This document shows, in pieces, positions 36,249 through 48,752 of a stretch of DNA of 64,000 bases. The position numbers and the translations under genes were made by a program. The notes under the pieces are model-generated. The model ran no database searches and was not told where the DNA came from. It saw only the letters and a list, made by a program, of their open reading frames with translations. The stretch comes from Tolumonas lignilytica (GTDB lineage: Bacteria > Pseudomonadota > Gammaproteobacteria > Enterobacterales > Aeromonadaceae), in the NCBI RefSeq assembly GCF_000527035.1, contig NZ_AZUK01000001.1:1996001-2060000 (forward strand). Reading direction: 5' to 3'. Position 1 is the stretch's first letter. Each line of letters starts with the position of its first letter.

Positions 36249-39140
36249 ATGACCTCATCGACTGTACTTCCTTTACCTGCCTTGTTGTCTGAATTGGCGA
36301 ACCGGCAGTGGCAACGGCTGTTGGAACGCGCTGATACTACGCAGCAAGCCTTGTTTTTCGCTCATCAGCCGATGCTGTTACGCTTGCTGGCCTTATCTGA
36401 TTTTGTCGCCGAAGCCTGTATTCAGTCGCCCGCCATGCTGGCCGAAATGCTGACCAACGAACATTATCTGCAGGCCGAACGCAGTGACAGTTACGCGCCG
36501 TTATTACAGCAGGCACTGGCTGAGATCGAGAACGAAGAACAACTGAAACGGGTATTACGCCAATTCCGTCGTCAACAGATGGTGCTGATTGCCTGGCGGG
36601 AGCTGCTCGGTTTATCGACGGTTCAGGAGAGTTTTACCCATCTATCGGTGTTGGCGGAAAGCCTGATCATGGCCGCCTATGACTGGTTATATGCGCGGAT
36701 GTGCCGGGAGGTGGGTACGCCGATTGGGCGCGACAGCCATGAGCCGCAACGCATGCTGATCTTTGGTATGGGGAAACTGGGTGGCGGCGAGCTTAATTTT
36801 TCCTCCGATATCGATTTGATTTTTGCCTATCCCGAACGGGGATTTACGCAAGGTGGCCGGCGGGAGTTGGATAACCAGTCGTTCTTTACCCGTCTGGGGC
36901 AGCAACTGATCCAGGCATTGCATCAGCAAACCGTTGACGGACAGGTGTATCGAGTGGATATGCGCCTGCGTCCGTTTGGTGATTCCGGCCCGCTGGTGGC
37001 GAGTTTTGCGGCGCTGGAAGATTATTACCAGCAGCATGGCCGCAACTGGGAACGCTATGCGATGGTCAAGGCCCGGATCATGGGGCCGGAAAACGCAGAT
37101 AGCCGTTATCTGATGCAGATGCTGAGGCCGTTCATTTACCGACGTTATGTCGACTTCGGCGCGATTGATGCCTTGCGCAAAATGAAGGGCATGATCGTGG
37201 CTGAAATCCGGCGCAAGGGGTTGAAAAACGACATCAAACTGGGTGCTGGGGGTATTCGGGATGTCGAATTTATCGTGCAGGCGCATCAGCTGATCCGCGG
37301 TGGTCGGGAGCCGGGGCTACAGGTGCGGCATATGCCCGCGGCACTGGCGGCCTTGCGTGATTATCAGGTGATCAGTACCGAAGAATATCAGACGCTGCAC
37401 GAAGGCTATCATTACCTGCGGCGGGTAGAGAATATCCTGCAGGAAATCGCCGATCAGCAGACGCAGACGCTGCCCGACAATGATCGTGACCGCTGGAGGG
37501 TTGCCGTGGCGATGGGACATGCCAGCTGGGAAGATTTCAATCGCGAATTGCAGCAGGTGCATGCTCAGGTCAACCAACTCTTCCGTGAGGTCATTGGTGA
37601 GCAGGAGGAGCAGGAATCGGATGTTCCGGCGTGGTGGCAGGATGTCTGGCATGGCCATTTGTCGGCGGCGGATCTGACATTACTTTTGCAACAACAGGCG
37701 ATCACCGATGCGGAGAAGCTGGCCACGGAACTGGTCGCGCTGCGTGACGAGTGCGCACATCGTCCCATTGGCCCACAGGGGCGAGAAGCGTTAGCCAAGC
37801 TGATGCCCCGCTTATTGAATCTGCTGGTTCAGGACGAGGCGCCTACTGCACTCCTCATCCGTATCCGGCAGGTGCTGTTGCAGATCGCGACCCGTTCGGC
37901 GTATCTGCAACTGCTGGCGGAAAATCCCGGTGCGTTGAAACAGTTATTGAAACTGTGTGCGGCCACACCGCTGGTGGCGGAACAACTGGCCCGTTACCCA
38001 GTGTTGTTAGATGAATTGCTGGACCCGGCGCAGTTGTATCATCCGACACCGTTGGAGCAGTATCGAGATGAACTGCGGCAATATCTGTTGCGAGTGCCGG
38101 AAGAGGATGTCGAGCAGCAGATGGAGGCGATGCGCCAGTTCAAACAGATCCAATTGTTGAAAATTGTCGCAGCCGATATTGTGGGCGCCTTGCCGCTGAT
38201 GAAGGTCAGCGATCATCTGACTTGGCTGGCAGAAGCCTTGCTGTCAGAAGTGATCAATCAGGCCTGGAACCAACTGACCGGTAAACATGGTGTCCCGCCG
38301 CAAACGGTGCAGCATGGCGGGAAAAATTTTGCGGTGATTGCCTACGGCAAACTGGGAGGCATCGAGCTGGGGTATGGTTCTGATCTGGATGTGGTGTTCA
38401 TTCACGGCGGTGACCATGACGATGGCTATACCAACGGTGACAAACCGATCAGTGTGCGCCAGTTTTATGTCCGTCTGGCTCAGAAGATCATTCATCTGAG
38501 CGAAACCCGGACAACATCCGGCATCCTGTACGAAATTGATATGGAACTGCGGCCATCGGGAGCTTCCGGCATGCTGGTGTCCTCGCTGAAGGCCTTTGAA
38601 CATTATCAGCAACACGATGCCTGGGTCTGGGAACATCAGGCGCTGGTGCGTGCCCGGGCTGTCTACGGTGATGATCTGCTGTTACGAGAATTTGCACGGG
38701 TTCGTGCTGCGGTATTAAGCCAACACCGGGATATTGCCATGCTGGCACAATCCGTGGCCGATATGCGCGCCAAGATGCGTACGCATCTGCTGCGTGGCAC
38801 GGCAGAGCAGTTCGATCTCAAGCAAGGGGCGGGTGGAATGATCGATATCGAATTTATCGCCCAGTTCATGGTGCTGGCCTATGCGGAACAGCATCCGGCC
38901 CTGCTGACACACTGGTCAGACAATGTCCATATTTTTGAATCTTGTGTGGCGGCCGGCTTATTGTCGGAAGCGGAAGCGACCACCCTGAAGAATGCCTATT
39001 TGCTCATTCGGGATCGCGCCCATCGCTGTACCCTGTCGGGGTTGATCCGGATCATTGATGGACAAGAGCTACAGGCCGAGCGCACGGCGGTGATTTCACT
39101 TTGGCATCAGCTGATTGAATCGCATCTGCCTGCCAACTGA
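36249..39140 (+). CDS. glnE: Bifunctional glutamine synthetase adenylyltransferase/adenylyl-removing enzyme
   Basis: A 963-aa enzyme that adenylylates and deadenylylates GlnA under control of P-II and glutamine. Two nucleotidyltransferase domains are visible: FGMGKLGGGELNFSSDIDL near residue 171 and YGKLGGIELGYGSDLDVVF near residue 698, each followed by a helical GlnD_UR-like segment (for example GGIRDVEFIVQ and GGMIDIEFIAQ). The first holds the adenylyl-removing activity in E. coli, the second the transferase. Monocistronic, between copy 1 of the repeat and lacZ. Its regulator glnB lies about 8 kb upstream. Confidence 0.97.
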   Translation: MTSSTVLPLPALLSELANRQWQRLLERADTTQQALFFAHQPMLLRLLALSDFVAEACIQSPAMLAEMLTNEHYLQAERSDSYAPLLQQALAEIENEEQLKRVLRQFRRQQMVLIAWRELLGLSTVQESFTHLSVLAESLIMAAYDWLYARMCREVGTPIGRDSHEPQRMLIFGMGKLGGGELNFSSDIDLIFAYPERGFTQGGRRELDNQSFFTRLGQQLIQALHQQTVDGQVYRVDMRLRPFGDSGPLVASFAALEDYYQQHGRNWERYAMVKARIMGPENADSRYLMQMLRPFIYRRYVDFGAIDALRKMKGMIVAEIRRKGLKNDIKLGAGGIRDVEFIVQAHQLIRGGREPGLQVRHMPAALAALRDYQVISTEEYQTLHEGYHYLRRVENILQEIADQQTQTLPDNDRDRWRVAVAMGHASWEDFNRELQQVHAQVNQLFREVIGEQEEQESDVPAWWQDVWHGHLSAADLTLLLQQQAITDAEKLATELVALRDECAHRPIGPQGREALAKLMPRLLNLLVQDEAPTALLIRIRQVLLQIATRSAYLQLLAENPGALKQLLKLCAATPLVAEQLARYPVLLDELLDPAQLYHPTPLEQYRDELRQYLLRVPEEDVEQQMEAMRQFKQIQLLKIVAADIVGALPLMKVSDHLTWLAEALLSEVINQAWNQLTGKHGVPPQTVQHGGKNFAVIAYGKLGGIELGYGSDLDVVFIHGGDHDDGYTNGDKPISVRQFYVRLAQKIIHLSETRTTSGILYEIDMELRPSGASGMLVSSLKAFEHYQQHDAWVWEHQALVRARAVYGDDLLLREFARVRAAVLSQHRDIAMLAQSVADMRAKMRTHLLRGTAEQFDLKQGAGGMIDIEFIAQFMVLAYAEQHPALLTHWSDNVHIFESCVAAGLLSEAEATTLKNAYLLIRDRAHRCTLSGLIRIIDGQELQAERTAVISLWHQLIESHLPAN

Positions 39141-39186
39141 TTTGGGATACAAGCAAGGGAATGAAACATGTCCCTTTGCTTTATAG

Positions 39187-42387
<3,201 letters not shown>

Positions 42388-42430
42388 TCGTCAAATTTAA
42401 TTTGATGTGTGGCGGTGGGCAGGGAATAAA

Positions 42431-42497
42431 TAAGGGAACCGTCGATGGCAGGGATGCCATCGTCGAGCACCCAGGGATGGGTTCACAGCGTGTTCCC
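42431..42497 (+). repeat. Dispersed hairpin repeat, copy 2
   Basis: TAAGGGAACCGTCG leads to a perfect hairpin GATGGCA-GGGA-TGCCATC (42444-42461), then CGAGC, CAGGGATG and AGCGTGTTCCC. The ends GGGAAC (42434-42439) and GTTCCC (42492-42497) are inverted repeats, so the unit can fold as a whole. The loop and flanking words match copy 1, while the stem bases differ in a compensatory way. It lies in the 199 bp between lacZ and the efflux operon. Confidence 0.7.
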
Positions 42498-42533
42498 GTT
42501 TTATTGCCTGTCTGCTGCCTTTGCCCACTCAAC

Positions 42534-42570
42534 AAAAAGCCCGTCGGTATCACCAACGGGCTTTATAGTT
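42534..42570. terminator. Intrinsic terminator between lacZ and the RND efflux operon
   Basis: AAAGCCCGT (42536-42544) and ACGGGCTTT (42556-42564) form a 9-bp stem with an 11-base loop. On the minus strand TTTTTGTT follows, so it ends the efflux operon well; on the plus strand the T-run is short, so it may also serve lacZ. Confidence 0.85.
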
Positions 42571-42586
42571 GCTGCAGTATCTGGCG

Positions 42587-45500
42587 CTATTCTTCGTGCA
42601 ACGCCAGCGGGGCAACCGCTTCGTCAAACTCCTGCAGCGGCTTGTGGTTTTTACCAATAAAGGTATAAATCACCGGCAGTACAAACAGGGTAAACAGCGT
42701 ACCGATGCTCAGACCGGCAATGATCACGATACCGATACTGAACCGGCTCAGGGCTCCGGCGCCGACCGCACCCAGCAGCGGGAACAAGCCGGACACCATG
42801 GCTGCGGTCGTCATCAGGATCGGGCGCATACGAATGCGGGCTGCGACTTTCACCGCATCCATCTTGTTCAGCCCTTTCAGTAATTGCTGTTCACGGGCCA
42901 CCTCACAGATCAGGATCCCGTGTTTACTGATGAGCCCGACTAGCGTGATGATCCCCACCTGGGTATAGATATTCATCGTCGATAATCCCCAGGCCAGCGC
43001 CACCAGCGCACCACAGATAGCCAGCGGCACCGACACCATGATCACCAGCGGATCGCGCCAGCTTTCAAACTGCGCAGCCAGTACCAGGAAGATCACGCAC
43101 AATGCCAGCAGGAACGTGAACATCAGCGCATTCCCTTCCTGCACGTACTGACGGGCTTCCCCCATATAGTCGTGCTGATACCCTTGCGGGAAATCAGGTA
43201 CCACATTCTCTTCCAGCCATTTGACCGCATCGCCCATCGGCATGATTGGTACAATCCCAATGGTGGCTGCGTTTAGCTGGTTATAGTGCGGTAAGGCCCG
43301 GATCTCACTTTTCAGTTCAACCGACACCAAATTGCTCAGCGGGATCGATTGTCCGCTGGCGGACAGCACATAGTAGTTTTTGAGTGATTCCGGGTTGAGA
43401 CGGAACTGACGTTCCACCTGCGGGATCACCTCATAACTGCGGCCATTCAGCGAGACACGGTTGACGTTACCATCCCCCATCATGGCGCTCAGCGTCGAAG
43501 CGATATCCTGCATGGTGACGCCATAAGCACCGGCTTTATCCCGATTGATCTTGATGTGCATCGTGGCGGAATCAAAAGCCAGATCCAGATCGGTATATAC
43601 GAACTGACGGTTGGTTTTGATTTTTGCCAATGCATCGCTGGCGACTTCAAACAGATTGCGGAATTCGTTTGGTGTCGTGATCACCAACTGTAACGGTAAT
43701 CCGCCGCCAGCTCCCGGCAATTCAGGGAATGGGAATGAACTGATGGCCACGCCCGGAATGCTTTGCAAAGCCGCGTTGGTGCGTTGCAATACGACCGGCG
43801 CTTTGTCACGCTCACTCCACGGTTTCAGGATCGCAATCGCCAGCCCCTGGTTACTGTTGGGGATCCCAGCCAGCGCCAGATTGGTCGACATCGCCGGATC
43901 TTTCATCAGTTGATTGCCCGCTTCGGCCACGTTCTTCTGGATATAGTCCAGATTGGCGGTATTCGGAGCCTTGGCCATCATCAGATAGGCGCCACGGTCT
44001 TCTGAAGGAGCCAGTTCAGCCGGGATCAGCTTAAACAGTAACGGCATGACGGCTAACACGATCAGACCAAACGCAATAATGACCGGACGACGGGTCATCA
44101 CCTTATCCAGCATCCGACTGTAAGCCGCCGTAATTGAGTTCAGCGTATTTTCGACCGCTTTCTCAAAACGGTTTGGATTGACATGCGCCTTCAGCATCTG
44201 CGAACACATCATCGGCGATAAGGTCAGTGCAATGACACCGGAGATGAACACGGCCCCCGCCAGTGTCAGCGCAAATTCCTTAAAGATCGAGCCGGTGACG
44301 CCGCCCATCAGCGCAATCGGCGTATAAACTGCCGCGAGCGTAATGGTCATGGTTATGACCGGATTGGCAATTTCCCGCGTACCGATGATGGCGGCCCGGA
44401 ACGGACTTTCACCCGCCTTGATATGCCGGTCGACGTTCTCGACCACGACGATCGCATCGTCGACCACCAGACCGATCGCCAGCACCATGGCTAACAGCGT
44501 GATGAGGTTGATTGAGAAGCCAAACATCTGCATCAGCATGACCACCCCGATCAGGGATAGCGGGATCGTCACAATCGGGATCACCACCGCCCGCATCGAG
44601 CCGAGGAACAGTGCAATGACCACCAATACGATAGCTGCCGCTTCTACAATGGTCTTTAACACCTCATGGATCGATTCATTGATCGCTTGGGTAGAATCGT
44701 ACAGCAGTTTCATCTGCATGGTATTGGGCAGGTTGTGCTCAAAATCCGGCAACAGCTTGCGCACATTCGCGGCAATATCCAGCGGGTTGGCAGACGGTGA
44801 AGAGTCAACCCCAATGATCACCGCTTCTTTACCATTGGCCAGGGCGCGGTAGATATCGTGGTTTTTCTCCAGCGTCACTTTGGCGATATCGCGTACCCGG
44901 ATCACGGCGCCATCATGGCTGGCGACCACCAGATCTTCCAGCTGTTGGGTACTGTTGATCTGGGTATCCGCTTCGGCGTTGTACAGCACAAAATAGCCAG
45001 TTGCCTGACCCGGTGCCGACTGATAGTTGTTGGCCTGCAAGACCGACATGACCTGCGAGGAGGAGAGGTTATAAGCCCCCATCTTCAACGGATCCAGCCA
45101 GATGCGCATCGCGAACTGGGTACCGCCATACAGGTTCACTTTCGCAACACCTGGGACGGTAAACAGCTGCGGCTTGATCACGCGCTCCAGATAATCGGTA
45201 AGCTGAGAGGAGTTCAGCGCCGCACTGGAGAAGGCAATATACAAGATCGAAGTATTACTGCCCGTCGAAGAGGTGATGGAGGGATCCTCCGCCTCTTTCG
45301 GCAGTTGTGACCGGACGGAGTTCACCTTGGCCAGTACATCAGCCAAGGCCGCATTCGGATTGGTGTTAAGGCGCATATTCACCGTGATGGTGGAGCTGCC
45401 TAACTGACTACGAGAGGTCATGTAGTCAATATTTTCAGCCTGTGCGATGGCTTGTTCCACGGGTTGTGTAATAAACCCCTGGATCACATCGGCACTGGCA

Positions 45501-45658
45501 CCATAATAGTTGGTAGTAACGGTGATGACGGTATTGGTGACTTTCGGGTATTCCCGAACCGCCATCCCCCGTAATGCTTCCAACCCGAAGAGTACCATCA
45601 TCAGGCTGATGGTGACGGCCAGCACGGGCCGCCTGATAAAGAGATCGGTAAAACGCAT
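42587..45658 (-). CDS. RND (HAE1) multidrug efflux pump, inner-membrane subunit
   Basis: A 1023-aa AcrB-type transporter starting MRFTDLFIRRPVLAVTISLM. Twelve membrane helices in the 1+5+1+5 layout are expected; the proton-relay aspartates are in LAIGLVVDDAIVVVENV (helix 4). Two large periplasmic loops with porter and docking domains lie between. It exports drugs or other amphiphiles using the proton gradient. It follows the adaptor gene by 12 bases. No outer-membrane factor gene is in the operon, so a TolC-like channel encoded elsewhere is needed. Substrate unknown; it is closer to the MexK/VexH-like single-copy type than to AcrB by its N-terminus, but that is only an impression. Confidence 0.93.
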   Translation of the reverse strand: MRFTDLFIRRPVLAVTISLMMVLFGLEALRGMAVREYPKVTNTVITVTTNYYGASADVIQGFITQPVEQAIAQAENIDYMTSRSQLGSSTITVNMRLNTNPNAALADVLAKVNSVRSQLPKEAEDPSITSSTGSNTSILYIAFSSAALNSSQLTDYLERVIKPQLFTVPGVAKVNLYGGTQFAMRIWLDPLKMGAYNLSSSQVMSVLQANNYQSAPGQATGYFVLYNAEADTQINSTQQLEDLVVASHDGAVIRVRDIAKVTLEKNHDIYRALANGKEAVIIGVDSSPSANPLDIAANVRKLLPDFEHNLPNTMQMKLLYDSTQAINESIHEVLKTIVEAAAIVLVVIALFLGSMRAVVIPIVTIPLSLIGVVMLMQMFGFSINLITLLAMVLAIGLVVDDAIVVVENVDRHIKAGESPFRAAIIGTREIANPVITMTITLAAVYTPIALMGGVTGSIFKEFALTLAGAVFISGVIALTLSPMMCSQMLKAHVNPNRFEKAVENTLNSITAAYSRMLDKVMTRRPVIIAFGLIVLAVMPLLFKLIPAELAPSEDRGAYLMMAKAPNTANLDYIQKNVAEAGNQLMKDPAMSTNLALAGIPNSNQGLAIAILKPWSERDKAPVVLQRTNAALQSIPGVAISSFPFPELPGAGGGLPLQLVITTPNEFRNLFEVASDALAKIKTNRQFVYTDLDLAFDSATMHIKINRDKAGAYGVTMQDIASTLSAMMGDGNVNRVSLNGRSYEVIPQVERQFRLNPESLKNYYVLSASGQSIPLSNLVSVELKSEIRALPHYNQLNAATIGIVPIMPMGDAVKWLEENVVPDFPQGYQHDYMGEARQYVQEGNALMFTFLLALCVIFLVLAAQFESWRDPLVIMVSVPLAICGALVALAWGLSTMNIYTQVGIITLVGLISKHGILICEVAREQQLLKGLNKMDAVKVAARIRMRPILMTTAAMVSGLFPLLGAVGAGALSRFSIGIVIIAGLSIGTLFTLFVLPVIYTFIGKNHKPLQEFDEAVAPLALHEE

Positions 45659-45670
45659 GCGCAGCTCCCG

Positions 45671-46792
45671 TTACAGTGCAGGCAAAGTCGCCGGTTTAGC
45701 GAGGGTATTGTCTTCCTCCGCCTTGACCTGGCTGCCGTTTGATAAACGGATCTGACCGGATGTCACCACGATATCGCCGATTTTCAGACCACTCAGCACA
45801 TGGGCAACATCTTCATTTCGCTCGCCGACATTCACCACTACCTGTTTGGCAATGGTTGCCGGCTGGCCTTTGATATTCTTACCATTTTCGACGACATAAA
45901 CCGTTTGTCCGTAAAGGGTAAAATTAATGGCGGTTTGCGGAATGATGATCTGATCTTTTATGACAGGTAACAGCACCTGGACTTTGGCATACATCCCGGA
46001 GCGCAATAAACCTTCGGCATTCGGAATCGATGCCTGAACCTCAACGACACCGGATAATTGCTTGACGGCGGGTTCAATCGCCGCAATTTTGCCGGTGAAA
46101 GGACGCTGCGGATACGCATCGACAAAAATATTGATCGACTGCCCGACCTTCACTTTGGACAAATCAGTCTGGGCGATCGTGAAGCGGATCTTCATCACCG
46201 AGGTATCTTCCAGACGGACGATATTGTCTCCTGCTTTTAGATACTGCCCTAAAAACACATTCCGTAACCCGACCTGCCCATTGAATGGGGCCCGGATCGT
46301 CATGCGGTCAATGGTGGCCTGCAGGGAATCGATCTGCCCTTGCAAAGAAAGATACTCCGCCTGGGCATCATCCAGATTTCCTTTAGAGACACCGCCTTTG
46401 CCATACAGGCTGCGCATCCGCTCATAATTGGCTTTTGCCGCCGGTAATTTCCCAAGTGAACTTTTCAGATTTGCACGTTCCACATCGGTATTCAGAGACA
46501 GCAATAACGTGCCTTTTTTGACCTTTTCACCTGATTCAAACGACAGTTTATCTACGGTACCGGCAACCTGTGTGCTGATATCCAGACCCTGATTGGGTTC
46601 GATAAAACCGATAGCTTCAATCGTCGGTGACCAATCGTGGCCTTTGACGGTCAGCGTGGTGACTGGGAAAACCGGTGCCGGTTTGCTGGCCATGGCTTTA
46701 CCCATCTGAGCAAACTTATAAAAATTGAAACCAATCACACTGCCAAATAGCAACAGTACGATCAATATCATGATGATTATCCATTTTTTCAT
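45671..46792 (-). CDS. RND efflux periplasmic adaptor (membrane fusion protein)
   Basis: A 373-aa adaptor. An N-terminal membrane anchor (residues about 3-22, IIIMILIVLLLFGSVIGF) has no lipobox. The order is lipoyl half-motif (GFIEPNQGLDISTQVAGTVD), a helical hairpin (about 95-150), the second lipoyl half (RAPFNGQVGLRNVFLGQYL) and beta-barrel/membrane-proximal parts. The start at 46792 has GGAG eight bases upstream; a longer frame to 46861 is not supported. Lies between tetR and the pump gene. Confidence 0.92.
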   Translation of the reverse strand: MKKWIIIMILIVLLLFGSVIGFNFYKFAQMGKAMASKPAPVFPVTTLTVKGHDWSPTIEAIGFIEPNQGLDISTQVAGTVDKLSFESGEKVKKGTLLLSLNTDVERANLKSSLGKLPAAKANYERMRSLYGKGGVSKGNLDDAQAEYLSLQGQIDSLQATIDRMTIRAPFNGQVGLRNVFLGQYLKAGDNIVRLEDTSVMKIRFTIAQTDLSKVKVGQSINIFVDAYPQRPFTGKIAAIEPAVKQLSGVVEVQASIPNAEGLLRSGMYAKVQVLLPVIKDQIIIPQTAINFTLYGQTVYVVENGKNIKGQPATIAKQVVVNVGERNEDVAHVLSGLKIGDIVVTSGQIRLSNGSQVKAEEDNTLAKPATLPAL

Positions 46793-46836
46793 TCTGCTCT
46801 CCGTTTTTGTCTTTATCTTGCTGTAGGGTAGGGCAT

Positions 46837-47403
46837 TCACTGGGCCAGAATGGCATGCCAACCGGCCTGAAGCAGTTGGTCTTCCAGTTCTGGAGTCATT
46901 TCAAAGGGATTGACACGTTGGGCTTGAGCAATACTCAATAATGAGCCAATGCTTAGATAGCCCAACATGCAGATCGGCATGTTCCGGAACAGGCCGCTGG
47001 CAATGCCTTGTTGATAAAACGCATCAACCGGTTGCCAGAGTTGGTCAGCCCAGAGTCGATCGTCATCATTAAAGAATGGGGAACGTTCATACAATTCTTT
47101 GAAATGCACCATATTTTGTTTGTCACGCAGCCCGTGATAGGCATTCAACCAAAAATGGCGGTATTGTTCGAAAGGAGCTCGTGTCGCATCGTGACCGGCC
47201 AGTAAACAATCCAGCATGGCACTGGCAGCCCGACGATAAATCGTCCGGATCAGAACCTCTTTACTCGGGAAATGCAGATAAACCGTTCCTGCCGCGATCC
47301 CGGCGGCCTTCGCAATCATTTGCATTGAGGTACCATGAAAGCCATGTTCGATGAACAACTGCTCTGCCTGGGCCATGATGATTTCGTTTTTTTCCTGCGA
47401 CAT
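46837..47403 (-). CDS. TetR-family repressor of the efflux operon
   Basis: A 188-aa regulator. The N-terminal helix-turn-helix covers residues about 8-55 (AEQLFIEHGFHGTSMQMIAK, GIAAGTVYLHFPSKEVLI), and the rest is a ligand-binding helical domain. It is first in the operon with the adaptor and pump, 44 bases upstream of the adaptor. A perfect 16-bp palindrome 20 bases before its start is a likely autoregulatory operator. The inducer is unknown. Confidence 0.9.
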   Translation of the reverse strand: MSQEKNEIIMAQAEQLFIEHGFHGTSMQMIAKAAGIAAGTVYLHFPSKEVLIRTIYRRAASAMLDCLLAGHDATRAPFEQYRHFWLNAYHGLRDKQNMVHFKELYERSPFFNDDDRLWADQLWQPVDAFYQQGIASGLFRNMPICMLGYLSIGSLLSIAQAQRVNPFEMTPELEDQLLQAGWHAILAQ

Positions 47404-47422
47404 TATTCACACTCATAAAAAT

Positions 47423-47438
47423 GAATGAACGTTCATTC
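47423..47438. promoter_or_regulatory. Palindromic operator of the TetR-efflux operon
   Basis: GAATGAACGTTCATTC is a perfect 16-bp palindrome just upstream of tetR, with length and symmetry typical of TetR-family operators (relatives use ...TGAACG/CGTTCA... cores). It would repress the whole operon. Confidence 0.8.
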
Positions 47439-47566
47439 CATAACGAAGTTTAAAGAGATCCTGATGCAGATCAAGTCTGATATGATAAAAAATGAACAAT
47501 AACTGCGCAGATTGGTTTCTGACTGAACAGAGTTGCAGCATCCGTACATTTTTTTATTAAAATTGC

Positions 47567-47595
47567 TGGACATGTTTTTCATCAGCCCTTAATAT
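47567..47595 (+). promoter_or_regulatory. Promoter of the tRNA cluster
   Basis: TGGACA at 47567-47572 and TAATAT at 47590-47595 are 17 bases apart and are followed by the GC-rich discriminator TCGCCCCG, typical of stringently controlled stable-RNA promoters. It lies 22 bases before the first tRNA. Confidence 0.75.
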
Positions 47596-47616
47596 TCGCC
47601 CCGTCTTGAGGACAAG

Positions 47617-47693
<77 letters not shown>

Positions 47694-47732
47694 AGTGCTT
47701 CAGATTCAACCGAGCAGTTCCAAGATAGCAGT

Positions 47733-47809
47733 GGTGGCTATAGCTCAGTTGGTAGAGCCCTGGATTGTGATTCCAGTTGTCGTGGGTTCGAGTCCCATTA
47801 GCCACCCCA
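47733..47809 (+). tRNA. tRNA-His (anticodon GTG)
   Basis: 77 bases including the extra 5' G(-1) that pairs with C73, the identity element of tRNA-His. The anticodon loop is TTGTGAT (anticodon GTG); the T-arm is GGTTCGAGTCC and CCA is encoded. Confidence 0.97.
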
Positions 47810-47834
47810 GATTTAAAAGTAAAGATATCCCGAT

Positions 47835-47919
47835 GCGAAGGTGGCGGAATTGGTAGACGCGCTAGCTTCAGGTGTTAGTGCCTTCGGGTGTGAGGGTTCG
47901 AGTCCCTCCTTTCGCACCA
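47835..47919 (+). tRNA. tRNA-Leu (anticodon CAG)
   Basis: 85 bases with a long variable arm (TGCCTTCGGGTGT), as expected for Leu. The anticodon loop TTCAGGT gives CAG; the D-arm GGCGGAATTGGTAGACGC is typical of leucine tRNAs, and CCA is encoded. Confidence 0.97.
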
Positions 47920-47943
47920 ATCTTTACTGAATAAATCAAACCT

Positions 47944-48020
<77 letters not shown>

Positions 48021-48027
48021 CATTTAG

Positions 48028-48058
48028 AAAACCCCGCTTCGGCGGGGTTTTTGCTTTT
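48028..48058 (+). terminator. Intrinsic terminator of the tRNA cluster
   Basis: AAAACCCCGC and GCGGGGTTTT form a 10-bp stem with a TTCG tetraloop, followed by TTTGCTTTT. The same unit, with loop ATTC, follows the second tRNA-Pro. Confidence 0.95.
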
Positions 48059-48071
48059 CTGTTCACTTGCC

Positions 48072-48752
48072 TTAATCAGCCTGCAAATCGTCATCAATGT
48101 TGGAATATTGATAATCGTTCGGTACGTCAGGCCAGCGATCCTTTGCTTCGGTCGTGGTCACCGCTGACAGGGCCGTGACATTGAATAGGTCAGCCCATGT
48201 TCCGGAGGGTTGCTGTTTGCGTAAACGGATGACGCTATTGAACATGGGCGACCAGCAAATCTGATAGCGGGGTGAGTCTGGCGTTTGCAACCGAACTTGT
48301 GACCAATGGCAAGCCACGGCGGTTTGCTGCGGATGCGCCACCTTTTCACTCAGGAAAGGGGATTTGGGTTGGGACAGATGAGTCGCTAACTGATCCCAAT
48401 CCTCAAAAATACCCACCTGATATAATCCGGAGCGTTTGGCATCGAGCACTTTTTTATGTTGTCGATCCAAAAGCCGGATCTGCACTTGACCATCCTTTTC
48501 GCGCTGGGCAAATAGCTCCAATTGCTGATCAGTTACCCGATGCAGCCAATGTGAACCATGTCGTTCCAGATGTAACTCATGCTTGTTGCCGGCTTCATCC
48601 CAATAATCAGCCTGCAGTGTGACCGAGGGGATCTGGGCAGCATGTGGAAACAGTTTGGTCCAGTCGGATGCGGGGGTCGCTACGGCTGAACCTGCGGAAA
48701 AAATGCCTGCAATCATTGCAGGCATCCATCTATATTTCAGTAACTTACTCAT
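48072..48752 (-). CDS. Exported protein of unknown function, partner of the phosphodiesterase
   Basis: A 226-aa protein with a signal peptide (MSKLLKYRWMPAMIAGIFSA, then GSAVATPA). I do not recognise the family. The mature part is rich in Gln, His, Trp and Asp (for example KLFPHAAQIPSVTLQADYWD), with two cysteines in the C-terminal half (VACHWSQ and YQICWSP). The start at 48752 overlaps the phosphodiesterase stop by eight bases, which implies coupled translation and a linked role in the periplasm. A longer frame to 48791 is inside the upstream gene. Confidence 0.75.
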   Translation of the reverse strand: MSKLLKYRWMPAMIAGIFSAGSAVATPASDWTKLFPHAAQIPSVTLQADYWDEAGNKHELHLERHGSHWLHRVTDQQLELFAQREKDGQVQIRLLDRQHKKVLDAKRSGLYQVGIFEDWDQLATHLSQPKSPFLSEKVAHPQQTAVACHWSQVRLQTPDSPRYQICWSPMFNSVIRLRKQQPSGTWADLFNVTALSAVTTTEAKDRWPDVPNDYQYSNIDDDLQAD

